Both the position numbers and the translations under genes were made by a program. Positions 33,386-42,214 of a DNA stretch of 42,214 nucleotides are shown piece by piece; position 1 is the stretch's first letter, and each line of letters opens with the position of its first letter. The DNA is from Polymorphobacter sp. (GTDB lineage: Bacteria; Pseudomonadota; Alphaproteobacteria; Sphingomonadales; Sphingomonadaceae), in assembly GCF_025362435.1 (NCBI RefSeq), contig NZ_JANYGL010000076.1, forward strand, positions 1 to 42,214, written 5' to 3'. The notes beneath the pieces were generated by a model that searched no databases, was not told where the DNA came from, and saw only the letters and a list, made by a program, of their open reading frames with translations.

Positions 33386-34612
33386 TCAGCTCCGGTAGTC
33401 GCCGTTGATGCTGATGTAGCCGTGGGTCAGGTCGCACGTCCACACCCGGGCCCGGCCGTCGCCGATATGGAGGTCGACGCCGATCTCGATCTCGCTCCCC
33501 GCCAGGTGACGCGCGACCGGGGCCTCGTCATAGCCGTCGACGACCGCGCCGCGCGTCGCCACCAAAGTCGGGCCGAAGCTGATGTCGAGCTTGTCGCGAT
33601 CGGCAGCCTCTCCCGCCTTGCCGACTGCCATGACGACACGGCCCCAGTTGGCGTCGCCGCCGGCGATCGCGGTCTTGACCAGCGGTGAGTTGGCGATGCT
33701 CAGCGCGACGACCTTCGCCGCGCGGTCGTCCTCGGCGCCTTCGACGGTGACGGTGACGAACTTGGTCGCGCCCTCGCCGTCGCGGACGACGAGCTTGGCA
33801 AGCTGGCGGCAGACGTCGGTCAGCGCGGCGGCGAAGGCGTCGGCTCCCGGGTCGTCGACTGCGGCGATCGGCGCGTTGCCTGCCGCGCCGGTGGCGAAGG
33901 CGAGGACGGTGTCCGAGGTCGATGTGTCGCTGTCGACGGTGATCGCGTTGAACGTCTCCGCCGTGGCTGCGCTGAGCAGGGTCTGGAGCAATGGCGCGGC
34001 GACCGCGACGTCGGTGAAGACGAAGCCGAGCATCGTCGCCATGTCGGGGGCGATCATCCCCGATCCCTTGACGATGCCGCAGACGGTAACACGCGTCGCG
34101 CCGATGAAGGCGGTCGCGGTCGCGCCCTTGGCGAAGGTGTCGGTGGTGCCGATCGCGTGGGTCGCGTCCTCGAAGCTCGCCTGTCCCAGCGCGGCGTGCG
34201 CTGCAGCGACCCCGGCGGTCGCCTTGTCGGCGGGGAGGGGGACGCCGATGACGCCGGTCGAGGCGGCGAAGACCTCGCCCGGAGCACAGCCGACCAGCGC
34301 CGCGGCGCGCTCGACCTGCGCCCGGCTGGCATCGCGCCCGGTCATCCCGGTGAAGGCGTTCGAATTGCCGGCATTGATCACCAGCGCCCGAGCGCTGCCG
34401 CCGGTCAGCGCCGCGCGGCACCATTCGACCTCGGGCGACGGACACTTCGACCGCGTCGTCACGCCCGCGACCGTCGTCCCGGGAGCAAACTCGAAGACTG
34501 TGACGTCGGCGCGCGTCCACGCCTTGTACCCCGCCGTCGCGGTACCGATGCGAACGCCGTCGATCGGCGGCATCGCGGGGAAGGGGCGGGCAAGGGGGGA
34601 GGGCGTTGACAT
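33386..34612 (-). CDS. argJ: Bifunctional ornithine acetyltransferase/N-acetylglutamate synthase
   Basis: ArgJ makes N-acetylglutamate and recycles the acetyl group from N-acetylornithine in the cyclic arginine pathway. The 408-residue precursor is cleaved autocatalytically before Thr193 in KGSGMIAPDMATMLGF, giving two subunits. Other family features are VINAGNSNAFTG (about residues 78-89), ASTGVIGVPLP, ITVDSDTSTSDTV and NWGRVVMAVGKAG. The end CDLTHGYISINGDYRS is highly typical. The start given, ATG 34612, has no ribosome binding site because a hairpin lies directly before it; the frame is open to 34741, so a longer N terminus cannot be excluded. It heads the argJ-small ORF-GFA-GST operon. 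Confidence 0.95.
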   Translation of the reverse strand: MSTPSPLARPFPAMPPIDGVRIGTATAGYKAWTRADVTVFEFAPGTTVAGVTTRSKCPSPEVEWCRAALTGGSARALVINAGNSNAFTGMTGRDASRAQVERAAALVGCAPGEVFAASTGVIGVPLPADKATAGVAAAHAALGQASFEDATHAIGTTDTFAKGATATAFIGATRVTVCGIVKGSGMIAPDMATMLGFVFTDVAVAAPLLQTLLSAATAETFNAITVDSDTSTSDTVLAFATGAAGNAPIAAVDDPGADAFAAALTDVCRQLAKLVVRDGEGATKFVTVTVEGAEDDRAAKVVALSIANSPLVKTAIAGGDANWGRVVMAVGKAGEAADRDKLDISFGPTLVATRGAVVDGYDEAPVARHLAGSEIEIGVDLHIGDGRARVWTCDLTHGYISINGDYRS

Positions 34613-34631
34613 AGCCCCGCTTAGCGGGGCT
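34613..34631 (-). promoter_or_regulatory. Hairpin immediately before the argJ start codon
   Basis: AGCCCCGC and GCGGGGCT, separated by three bases, form a perfect 8-bp stem that ends next to the ATG of argJ in the mRNA. It occupies the place where a ribosome binding site should be. It could limit or regulate argJ translation, or the true start may be upstream. Confidence 0.5.
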
Positions 34632-34806
34632 CGCAGGCTCTGTACAAGGGGTCGTGCTTCCTCATTACTCGATACCTGGTGAAGCAACATGCGGGTGGTT
34701 TCGGCGTCTGCTGCGTAACACTCACAAGGTGCCGCTGCCATCCGGGCTAGCGAACACCTTGTTAATCCCGGATTTATCTTCGTTTGTTGTGTAAGGAGAG
34801 GTCAGC

Positions 34807-35061
34807 ATGAACAAGTTCCTGGCAATTGCACTTGCTGCCGGCGTGACGCTAGCCGCGGCCACTGCCGCCGAAGCGCGTGACGGCTGCGGCCCCGGTGCTT
34901 TTCGCGGTCCCTACGGCCATTGCCGGCCAATGCGCGGCGGGCCGGTCTATGTTGCCCCCGGCCTCGTCATCGGCAACTTCTATCATGGCCGCGGCTATTG
35001 GGACGGGCAGCGTTATTGGCACCATCGCGATCGCTGGCACGGCGGCTGGCGCTACCGCTAA
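34807..35061 (+). CDS. Small exported protein with GCG/CRPN-type motif
   Basis: An 84-residue protein with a clear signal peptide (MNKFLAIALAAGVTLAAATA, cleavage likely after AEA near residue 23). The mature part begins DGCGPGAFRGPYGHCRPM, resembling the GCG_CRPN motif found at the start of small repeat-containing exported proteins, and continues with a His-, Gly-, Tyr- and Trp-rich tail (YWDGQRYWHHRDRWHGGW). The role is unknown; such tails may bind metals or the cell surface. AAGGAGAGG before the ATG is a strong ribosome binding site. A strong hairpin terminator follows, so it is likely a single-gene unit. Confidence 0.82.
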   Translation: MNKFLAIALAAGVTLAAATAAEARDGCGPGAFRGPYGHCRPMRGGPVYVAPGLVIGNFYHGRGYWDGQRYWHHRDRWHGGWRYR

Positions 35062-35081
35062 GTCGTTGACGAGTTGAGCTT

Positions 35082-35118
35082 GTGGCCGCGGCGTGGTTGA
35101 CACGCCGCGGCCACTTTG
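35082..35118 (+). terminator. Rho-independent-like terminator
   Basis: A perfect 14-bp stem, GTGGCCGCGGCGTG (35082-35095) and its complement at 35101-35114, with a 5-base loop, followed by TTTG. It separates the small exported protein gene from the next one. The T-tract is short, but the stem is very stable. Confidence 0.7.
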
Positions 35119-35145
35119 CTGTCTGGCGGACGGGGGAGATGTCCG

Positions 35146-35730
35146 ATGCTGCTTGCTCTGATCGCCGGGTCGATGATGGGGACGATGCCGGTCGCGCAGT
35201 TCGCCCCCCGGATGCTCGATGTCTCGCAGGCGTCGGTCCTTGCCGCGATGACCGCCCCAATGGTTACATGGGCCGACCTGTTCGTCGACACGGGGGGACG
35301 GATCGGTCGCTGCACCACAGCAGTGTCGAGCGGGTCTGCGATGGTCGATCGGGTCGCGTGCGACCGGGCCATGCGCTTCGCTCGCTTTGCTCCGGCTCGC
35401 GACGAAGACGGACAGCCGGTCGCCGCGATCGTCCGGCAGGGTTTTGCGGTCAACCGCGCGATGCCGCCGCCCGAGGTCGACTTCGCGCTCACCGTCGACC
35501 GCGCGCCTGCCGGTGCTGTCGCCGACCTTCGCGTCGTCGCCGATCCGGCGGGCAGGGTCCTCACTTGCGCGGTCGATGGGTCGAGCGGCGTGGGGCAACT
35601 CGATCACATCGCGTGCCAGGCGGTGAGTGGCCTTGTGCGGCCCGTCGTGCGCGACGTCTCCGGCGCCCCGGTCAGGGCGGTATCGCGGCTCAGCGTCGGC
35701 TTCGCCACAAGCGCGGTATCGCCGAAATAG
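35146..35730 (+). CDS. Exported protein with two TonB-C-like repeats
   Basis: A 194-residue protein with a short hydrophobic N terminus (MLLALIAGSMMGTMPVA) that may act as a signal peptide. Two repeats of about 60 residues, 41-103 and 127-187, share the pattern D-x-x-G-R-V/I-x-x-C-x-x-x-x-S-S-G, then a D-x-x-A-C and a region ending R-D-x-x-G-x-P-V. This resembles the C-terminal domain of TonB (VDRVACDRAMRFARFAPARD, GQPV). Each repeat has two cysteines (C56/C73, C141/C157) that could pair. TonB itself would have an N-terminal anchor and proline-rich linker, which are absent here. GGGGGAGA precedes ATG 35146. The role is unknown. Confidence 0.65.
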   Translation: MLLALIAGSMMGTMPVAQFAPRMLDVSQASVLAAMTAPMVTWADLFVDTGGRIGRCTTAVSSGSAMVDRVACDRAMRFARFAPARDEDGQPVAAIVRQGFAVNRAMPPPEVDFALTVDRAPAGAVADLRVVADPAGRVLTCAVDGSSGVGQLDHIACQAVSGLVRPVVRDVSGAPVRAVSRLSVGFATSAVSPK

Positions 35731-35755
35731 CCGCCGGGGCGGTGGTCCTCCAGAA

Positions 35756-35784
35756 TTGACTAAGCGGGTGCCGCTCCCTATGTC
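35756..35784 (+). promoter_or_regulatory. Candidate secA promoter
   Basis: TTGACT at 35756-35761 and TATGTC at 35779-35784 are separated by 17 bases, close to sigma-70 consensus, and lie about 50 bases before the secA start. Confidence 0.45.
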
Positions 35785-35836
35785 CCGCCGGTCCCGGTAG
35801 AGCGCGCCAGCGCCCCGGATTACGGTTAGGGTTCCC

Positions 35837-38563
<2,727 letters not shown>

Positions 38564-38928
38564 CGGAACCCCGTGACGACGCGGTGTCGGTCAACGTGCG
38601 GGGTCATCCTTCGGCGTTGACGCGGCTCGCGCTAGCGGCCAGCCGCGGCCTTAGTGGACGTAGTTAGGACGAAGCGAAGCGGTCGAGACGGCTTTAAAAA
38701 CCGTTGACCTCAAGCGGTCCTAGCGCCTATAGGCCGCCTTCGCTCGCTGGACGGTGTCAGGTGCAATTCCTCGACGCTGGCTTGTCCGGGCATAGGAACG
38801 ACAGGCTGAGCTGTGCGCGGAGGGTCCTGGCAACGGGGCCAACCGCGCTTATGCCGTGAGGGCGGTTCAGGCCTGGAGTAGGCGCGGCAGCGATGCCGGT
38901 GCCGAACAGCAGGAAGACCACGAAGACG
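38564..38928 (+). other. Region between secA and rpsL: promoter and long str-operon leader
   Basis: 365 bases without a gene. The first part holds imperfect GC-rich hairpins (ACCCCG 38568-38573 with CGGGGT farther on; GCGGCT/AGCCGC near 38626-38648) that may end secA transcription, without a T-tract. A promoter is likely at 38704-38733. About 190 bases of leader then precede rpsL. In the leader, AACCGC (38841-38846) and GCGGTT (38862-38867) can pair, with GGCC stretches flanking them. The core AAGCGGTCGAG of the tandem repeats at 31751 appears at 38677-38687. Confidence 0.6.
38704..38733 (+). promoter_or_regulatory. Candidate str-operon promoter
   Basis: TTGACC at 38704-38709 and TATAGG at 38728-38733 with 18 bases between them form a good sigma-70 promoter about 195 bases before the rpsL start. 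Confidence 0.45.
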
Positions 38929-39300
38929 ATGCCGACGATTAACCAGTTGATCCGCAAGGGGCGTACCCCCCAGCGCGTCCGCGAGACCGCCCCGGCGATG
39001 GAGGAATGCCCGCAGAAGCGCGGCGTTTGCACCCGGGTCTACACGACGACTCCGAAGAAGCCGAACTCGGCGCTCCGCAAGGTCGCCAAGATCCGCCTGA
39101 CCAATGGCTTCGAAGTCATCGGCTATATCCCCGGCGAACGGCACAACCTGCAGGAGCACTCGGTGGTCCTGATTCGCGGCGGCCGCGTCAAGGACCTTCC
39201 CGGCGTGCGCTACCACGTCCTGCGCGGTGTCCTCGACACCCAGGGTGTCAAGGATCGCAAGCAGAGCCGGTCGAAGTACGGCGCGAAGCGCCCGAAGTAA
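38929..39300 (+). CDS. rpsL: 30S ribosomal protein S12
   Basis: S12 controls decoding accuracy in the A site. The 123-residue protein begins [16 protein letters not shown] and carries the two loops of the family, [13 protein letters not shown] (K43 present) and [16 protein letters not shown] (K88 present), which are the positions changed in streptomycin-resistant mutants; both have the sensitive residue here. The rest ([20 protein letters not shown]) is normal. ATG at 38929 matches the family start; the frame is open to 38893. AGGAAG is upstream. It opens the str operon, 10 bases before rpsG. Confidence 0.97.
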   Translation: MPTINQLIRKGRTPQRVRETAPAMEECPQKRGVCTRVYTTTPKKPNSALRKVAKIRLTNGFEVIGYIPGERHNLQEHSVVLIRGGRVKDLPGVRYHVLRGVLDTQGVKDRKQSRSKYGAKRPK

Positions 39301-39310
39301 GGATAGATAG

Positions 39311-39781
39311 ATGGCCCGTCGTCGTCGCCCAGAGAAGCGCGAAATTCTCCCCGATCCCCGTTTCGGTGATCTCATCCTTTCCAAGTTCATGAACCTCGTG
39401 ATGTACGAGGGGAAGAAGTCGACCGCCGAGTCGATCGTCTACAACGCCCTCGACACCGTCGAGGCGAAGACTCGTCGCGAGCCGATCGGCGTGTTCCACG
39501 ATGCGCTGGCGAACGTGAAGCCGGGCATTGAGGTCCGCAGCCGCCGCGTCGGCGGTGCGACCTACCAGGTGCCGGTCGAGGTTCGTCCCGAGCGCTCGCA
39601 GGCTTTGGCGATCCGCTGGCTGATCTCGGCGGCGCGCAATCGCTCCGAGCACACGATGGCCGCCCGCCTGTCGGGTGAACTGGTCGACGCCGCCAACAAT
39701 CGCGGCACCGCGGTCAAGAAGCGCGAAGATTCGCACCGGATGGCCGAAGCCAACCGCGCCTTCTCGCACTACCGCTGGTAG
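39311..39781 (+). CDS. rpsG: 30S ribosomal protein S7
   Basis: S7 starts assembly of the 30S head and contacts the E-site tRNA. The 156-residue protein starts [20 protein letters not shown] and includes the usual basic beta-hairpin segment [30 protein letters not shown], followed by [25 protein letters not shown], where W is the last residue. Length equals the family norm. It lies 10 bases after rpsL, too short for the S7-binding regulatory structure seen in E. coli, so feedback control must work differently if present. fusA follows after 24 bases. Confidence 0.97.
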   Translation: MARRRRPEKREILPDPRFGDLILSKFMNLVMYEGKKSTAESIVYNALDTVEAKTRREPIGVFHDALANVKPGIEVRSRRVGGATYQVPVEVRPERSQALAIRWLISAARNRSEHTMAARLSGELVDAANNRGTAVKKREDSHRMAEANRAFSHYRW

Positions 39782-39805
39782 TCGGACCCGTCTGGAGTAT
39801 TTGAG

Positions 39806-41878
39806 ATGGCCCGTACCACGCCCCTGAACATGTACCGCAACATCGGTATCATGGCGCACATCGACGCCGGTAAGACGACGACGACCGAGCGCATCCTGTA
39901 TTACACCGGCAAGTCTTACAAGATCGGCGAAGTGCACGAAGGCACTGCGACGATGGACTGGATGGAGCAGGAGCAGGAGCGTGGCATCACCATCACGTCC
40001 GCCGCGACGACGTGCTTCTGGAACGACCACCGCATCAACATCATCGACACGCCCGGCCACGTCGACTTCACCATCGAAGTCGAGCGCTCGCTTCGCGTTC
40101 TCGACGGTGCGGTCGCTTGCTTCGACGGCGTCGCCGGCGTCGAGCCGCAGTCGGAGACCGTCTGGCGCCAGGCCGACAAGTACAAAGTTCCGCGGATGTG
40201 CTTCGTCAACAAGCTCGACCGCACCGGCGCGAACTTCGTCCGCTGCGTCGAAATGATCAAGGACCGCCTCGGTGCGCGTCCCGCCGTGCTTTATCTCCCG
40301 ATTGGCCTCGAGGGTGACTTTGTCGGTCTCGTCGACCTCGTTGAGAACCGCGCGATCGTCTGGCTCGAGGAAAGCCTCGGCGCGAAGTTCGAATACGGCG
40401 AAATCCCCGAGAACATGAAGGCCGACGCCGCTGCCGCCCGCTCCGAGCTGATCGAGATGGCGGTCGAGCAGGACGACGACCTGATGACCGCGTATCTCGA
40501 AGGCACCGAGCCGACGACCGCGCAGCTCAAGGCGCTGATCCGCAAGGGCACGCTGGCGTTTGCCTTCGTCCCCGTGCTGTGTGGCTCGGCGTTCAAGAAC
40601 AAGGGCGTCCAGCCTTTGCTCGACGCAGTCGTCGACTATCTGCCGAGCCCGCTCGACATTCCGCCGATGCACGGCATCAACATGAAGGACGAGGACGAAA
40701 TCCGCGAAGCCTCGGATGACGCCCCGTTCAGCGCGCTCGCATTCAAGATCATGACCGACACTTTCGTCGGCACGCTGACCTTCGCCCGGATCTATTCGGG
40801 CAAGCTCGAGGCGGCGTCGATGGTGCTCAACTCGGTCAAGGACAAGAAGGAAAAGATCGGGCGCATGCTGCTGATGCATGCCAACAACCGCGAGGACATC
40901 AAGGAAGCCTATGCCGGCGACATCGTCGCTTTGGTCGGGCTAAAGGACGTCACCACGGGCGACACGCTGTGCGCGCCGCTGAAGCCGATCATCCTCGAGC
41001 GGATGGAATTTCCCGAGCCCGTCATCGAGGTCGCGGTCGAGCCGAAGACCAAGGCCGACCAGGAGAAGATGGGCATCGCGCTCAACCGTCTCGCGCAGGA
41101 AGATCCGTCGTTCCGCGTGTCTTCGGACAACGAGAGCGGGCAGACGATCATCAAAGGGATGGGCGAGCTCCACCTCGAAATCCTCGTCGACCGTATGCGT
41201 CGCGAGTTCAAGGTCGAGGCCAACGTCGGCGCGCCGCAGGTGGCATATCGCGAGTCGCTCGCCCGCAAGGTCGACGTCGACTATACCCACAAAAAGCAGT
41301 CGGGCGGCTCGGGCCAGTTCGGCCGGATCAAGTTCTCGGTCGAGCCCGGCGAGCGCGGTTCGGGCGTCATTTTCCTCGACGAGGTTAAGGGCGGCAACAT
41401 TCCGAAGGAGTATATTCCTTCGGTCGAGAAGGGCATCCGCGAGATCGCCGCTTCGGGCTCGCTGATCGGCTTCCCGATCATCGACTTCACCGCGCGGCTT
41501 TATGACGGCGCCTACCATGACGTCGACTCGTCGGCGCTGGCGTTCGAGATCACCGGTCGCGGTGGCATGCGCGAAGCCGCCGTCAAGGCCGGCATCAAGC
41601 TGCTCGAGCCGGTGATGAAGGTCGAGGTGGTGACACCCGAGGATTTCATGGGCGACGTCATCGGCGACCTGAACAGCCGTCGTGGCCAGATCCAGGGGAC
41701 CGATAGCCGTGGCAACGCGCAGGTCATCGAGGCGATCGTGCCGCTCGCGAACATGTTCGGTTACGTCAACACTCTGCGCTCGATGAGCCAGGGCCGCGCG
41801 CAATACACGATGCAGTTCAGCCACTACGACGAGGTTCCGTCGAACGTGGCTGAAGAGATCAAGGCGAAGATGGCGTAA
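39806..41878 (+). CDS. fusA: Elongation factor G
   Basis: EF-G is the GTPase that moves tRNAs and mRNA through the ribosome and helps split the ribosome with RRF. The 690-residue protein has the G1 motif [19 protein letters not shown], the switch [19 protein letters not shown], and [11 protein letters not shown] (NKxD). In domain IV, the stretch [13 protein letters not shown] and the end [17 protein letters not shown] are typical. It is a complete, single fusA. The gene is in the normal str order with tuf following after 86 bases. Confidence 0.97.
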   Translation: MARTTPLNMYRNIGIMAHIDAGKTTTTERILYYTGKSYKIGEVHEGTATMDWMEQEQERGITITSAATTCFWNDHRINIIDTPGHVDFTIEVERSLRVLDGAVACFDGVAGVEPQSETVWRQADKYKVPRMCFVNKLDRTGANFVRCVEMIKDRLGARPAVLYLPIGLEGDFVGLVDLVENRAIVWLEESLGAKFEYGEIPENMKADAAAARSELIEMAVEQDDDLMTAYLEGTEPTTAQLKALIRKGTLAFAFVPVLCGSAFKNKGVQPLLDAVVDYLPSPLDIPPMHGINMKDEDEIREASDDAPFSALAFKIMTDTFVGTLTFARIYSGKLEAASMVLNSVKDKKEKIGRMLLMHANNREDIKEAYAGDIVALVGLKDVTTGDTLCAPLKPIILERMEFPEPVIEVAVEPKTKADQEKMGIALNRLAQEDPSFRVSSDNESGQTIIKGMGELHLEILVDRMRREFKVEANVGAPQVAYRESLARKVDVDYTHKKQSGGSGQFGRIKFSVEPGERGSGVIFLDEVKGGNIPKEYIPSVEKGIREIAASGSLIGFPIIDFTARLYDGAYHDVDSSALAFEITGRGGMREAAVKAGIKLLEPVMKVEVVTPEDFMGDVIGDLNSRRGQIQGTDSRGNAQVIEAIVPLANMFGYVNTLRSMSQGRAQYTMQFSHYDEVPSNVAEEIKAKMA

Positions 41879-41964
41879 CGCCGGACCCGCTTTACATTTG
41901 CAAGCACAGATACTAGACGCCGCGCCTTCCGCGCGCGGTACATATTGGCGAAGGATGAGAGATC

Positions 41965-42214
41965 ATGGGTAAGGCGAAATTCGAGCGGAACAAGCCGCAC
42001 TGCAACATTGGCACCATCGGTCACGTCGACCATGGCAAGACATCGCTGACGGCTGCGATCACGAAGATTCTTGCCGAGACCGGCGGCGCGACGTTTACGT
42101 CGTATGCCGACATCGACAAGGCTCCGGAGGAGCGCGAGCGCGGCATCACCATCTCGACAGCGCACGTTGAGTATGAGACAGCCAACCGTCACTACGCCCA
42201 CGTCGATTGCCCCG
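41965..42214 (+). CDS. tuf: Elongation factor Tu, 5' part only
   Basis: The first 83 codons of EF-Tu are present; the rest is cut by the window edge. The start is [14 protein letters not shown], and the G1 motif [20 protein letters not shown] (about residues 19-38) is intact. [12 protein letters not shown] (switch I) and [17 protein letters not shown] follow. EF-Tu delivers aminoacyl-tRNA to the ribosome. AAGGATGAGAG upstream includes a possible ribosome binding site. Its place after fusA identifies this as the str-operon copy; a second copy elsewhere, common in bacteria, cannot be excluded. Confidence 0.95.
   Translation, partial: MGKAKFERNKPHCNIGTIGHVDHGKTSLTAAITKILAETGGATFTSYADIDKAPEERERGITISTAHVEYETANRHYAHVDCP

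Noticed and set aside
34340-34356. A 17-base match to the left arm of the palindrome at 31839
   Set aside because: It lies inside argJ and encodes a conserved part of that protein, so it is chance similarity rather than a repeat copy.
38564-38700. A non-coding RNA gene after secA
   Set aside because: The hairpins are imperfect and there is no promoter followed by a terminator; noise in GC-rich DNA explains them.

Overview
The window is 42.2 kb of GC-rich, densely packed chromosomal DNA from an alphaproteobacterium, most likely a member of Sphingomonadales. The evidence is a PhyR/NepR/EcfG general stress response locus, the mutM | ubiE-ubiB and rpsT-dnaA clusters, the tsaE-amgK-murU-addB-addA-trx string, a SahR-type operator before ahcY, and an intergenic palindrome of the kind common in sphingomonads. 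No phage, integrase, insertion sequence, tRNA, rRNA or CRISPR array was recognised. Most genes are housekeeping and are linked by 4-bp start/stop overlaps.

Layout. 1-5.5 kb: 5' end of a type II NADH dehydrogenase, a membrane protein, an NTF2-like protein, then a purL-led operon with two small membrane proteins (one PsiE-like) and a DUF1993 protein. 5.5-9.0 kb, minus strand: glnE, a one-cysteine Bcp peroxiredoxin and a small exported protein. 9.2-9.9 kb: VOC and DUF1428 proteins. 9.9-13.1 kb: general stress response locus. 13.1-16.3 kb: ubiE-ubiB (minus) and mutM (plus). 16.4-18.5 kb: rpsT and dnaA. 18.6-21.6 kb: an SDR dehydrogenase, phhB, a zincin-like protein and ahcY. 21.6-22.5 kb: a PIN-toxin/antitoxin pair. 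22.5-31.8 kb: tsaE, amgK, murU, addB, addA, a glutaredoxin and a thioredoxin, followed by tandem and inverted repeats. 31.9-34.6 kb, minus: argJ, a 31-residue membrane ORF, a GFA-family protein and a GST. 34.8-38.6 kb: two exported proteins and secA. 38.7 kb to the end: the str operon rpsL-rpsG-fusA-tuf, with tuf cut by the window edge.

The most unusual region is the stress response locus. phyR, a 50-residue membrane protein and the sigma factor gene lie on the minus strand. A stand-alone nepR and a HisKA_2 kinase-like gene lie on the plus strand, and the two arms diverge from one EcfG-like promoter element. The sigma factor carries its own NepR-like segment at its N terminus, in one continuous reading frame with no ATG, GTG or TTG start between the two parts. 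Its core matches the stand-alone NepR at 17 of 29 aligned positions. The kinase-like protein keeps its H-box but has a degenerate ATP-binding domain, which fits a PhyP-type negative regulator better than an active kinase. A sigma factor fused to its own anti-sigma module is the best candidate here for an undescribed arrangement.

Other points of interest are a MutM zinc finger lacking two of four cysteines, a toxin gene with an antitoxin of unfamiliar type set into a conserved neighbourhood, duplicated TonB-C-like repeats in a small exported protein, and several convergent gene pairs that share a palindromic 4-bp stop overlap.
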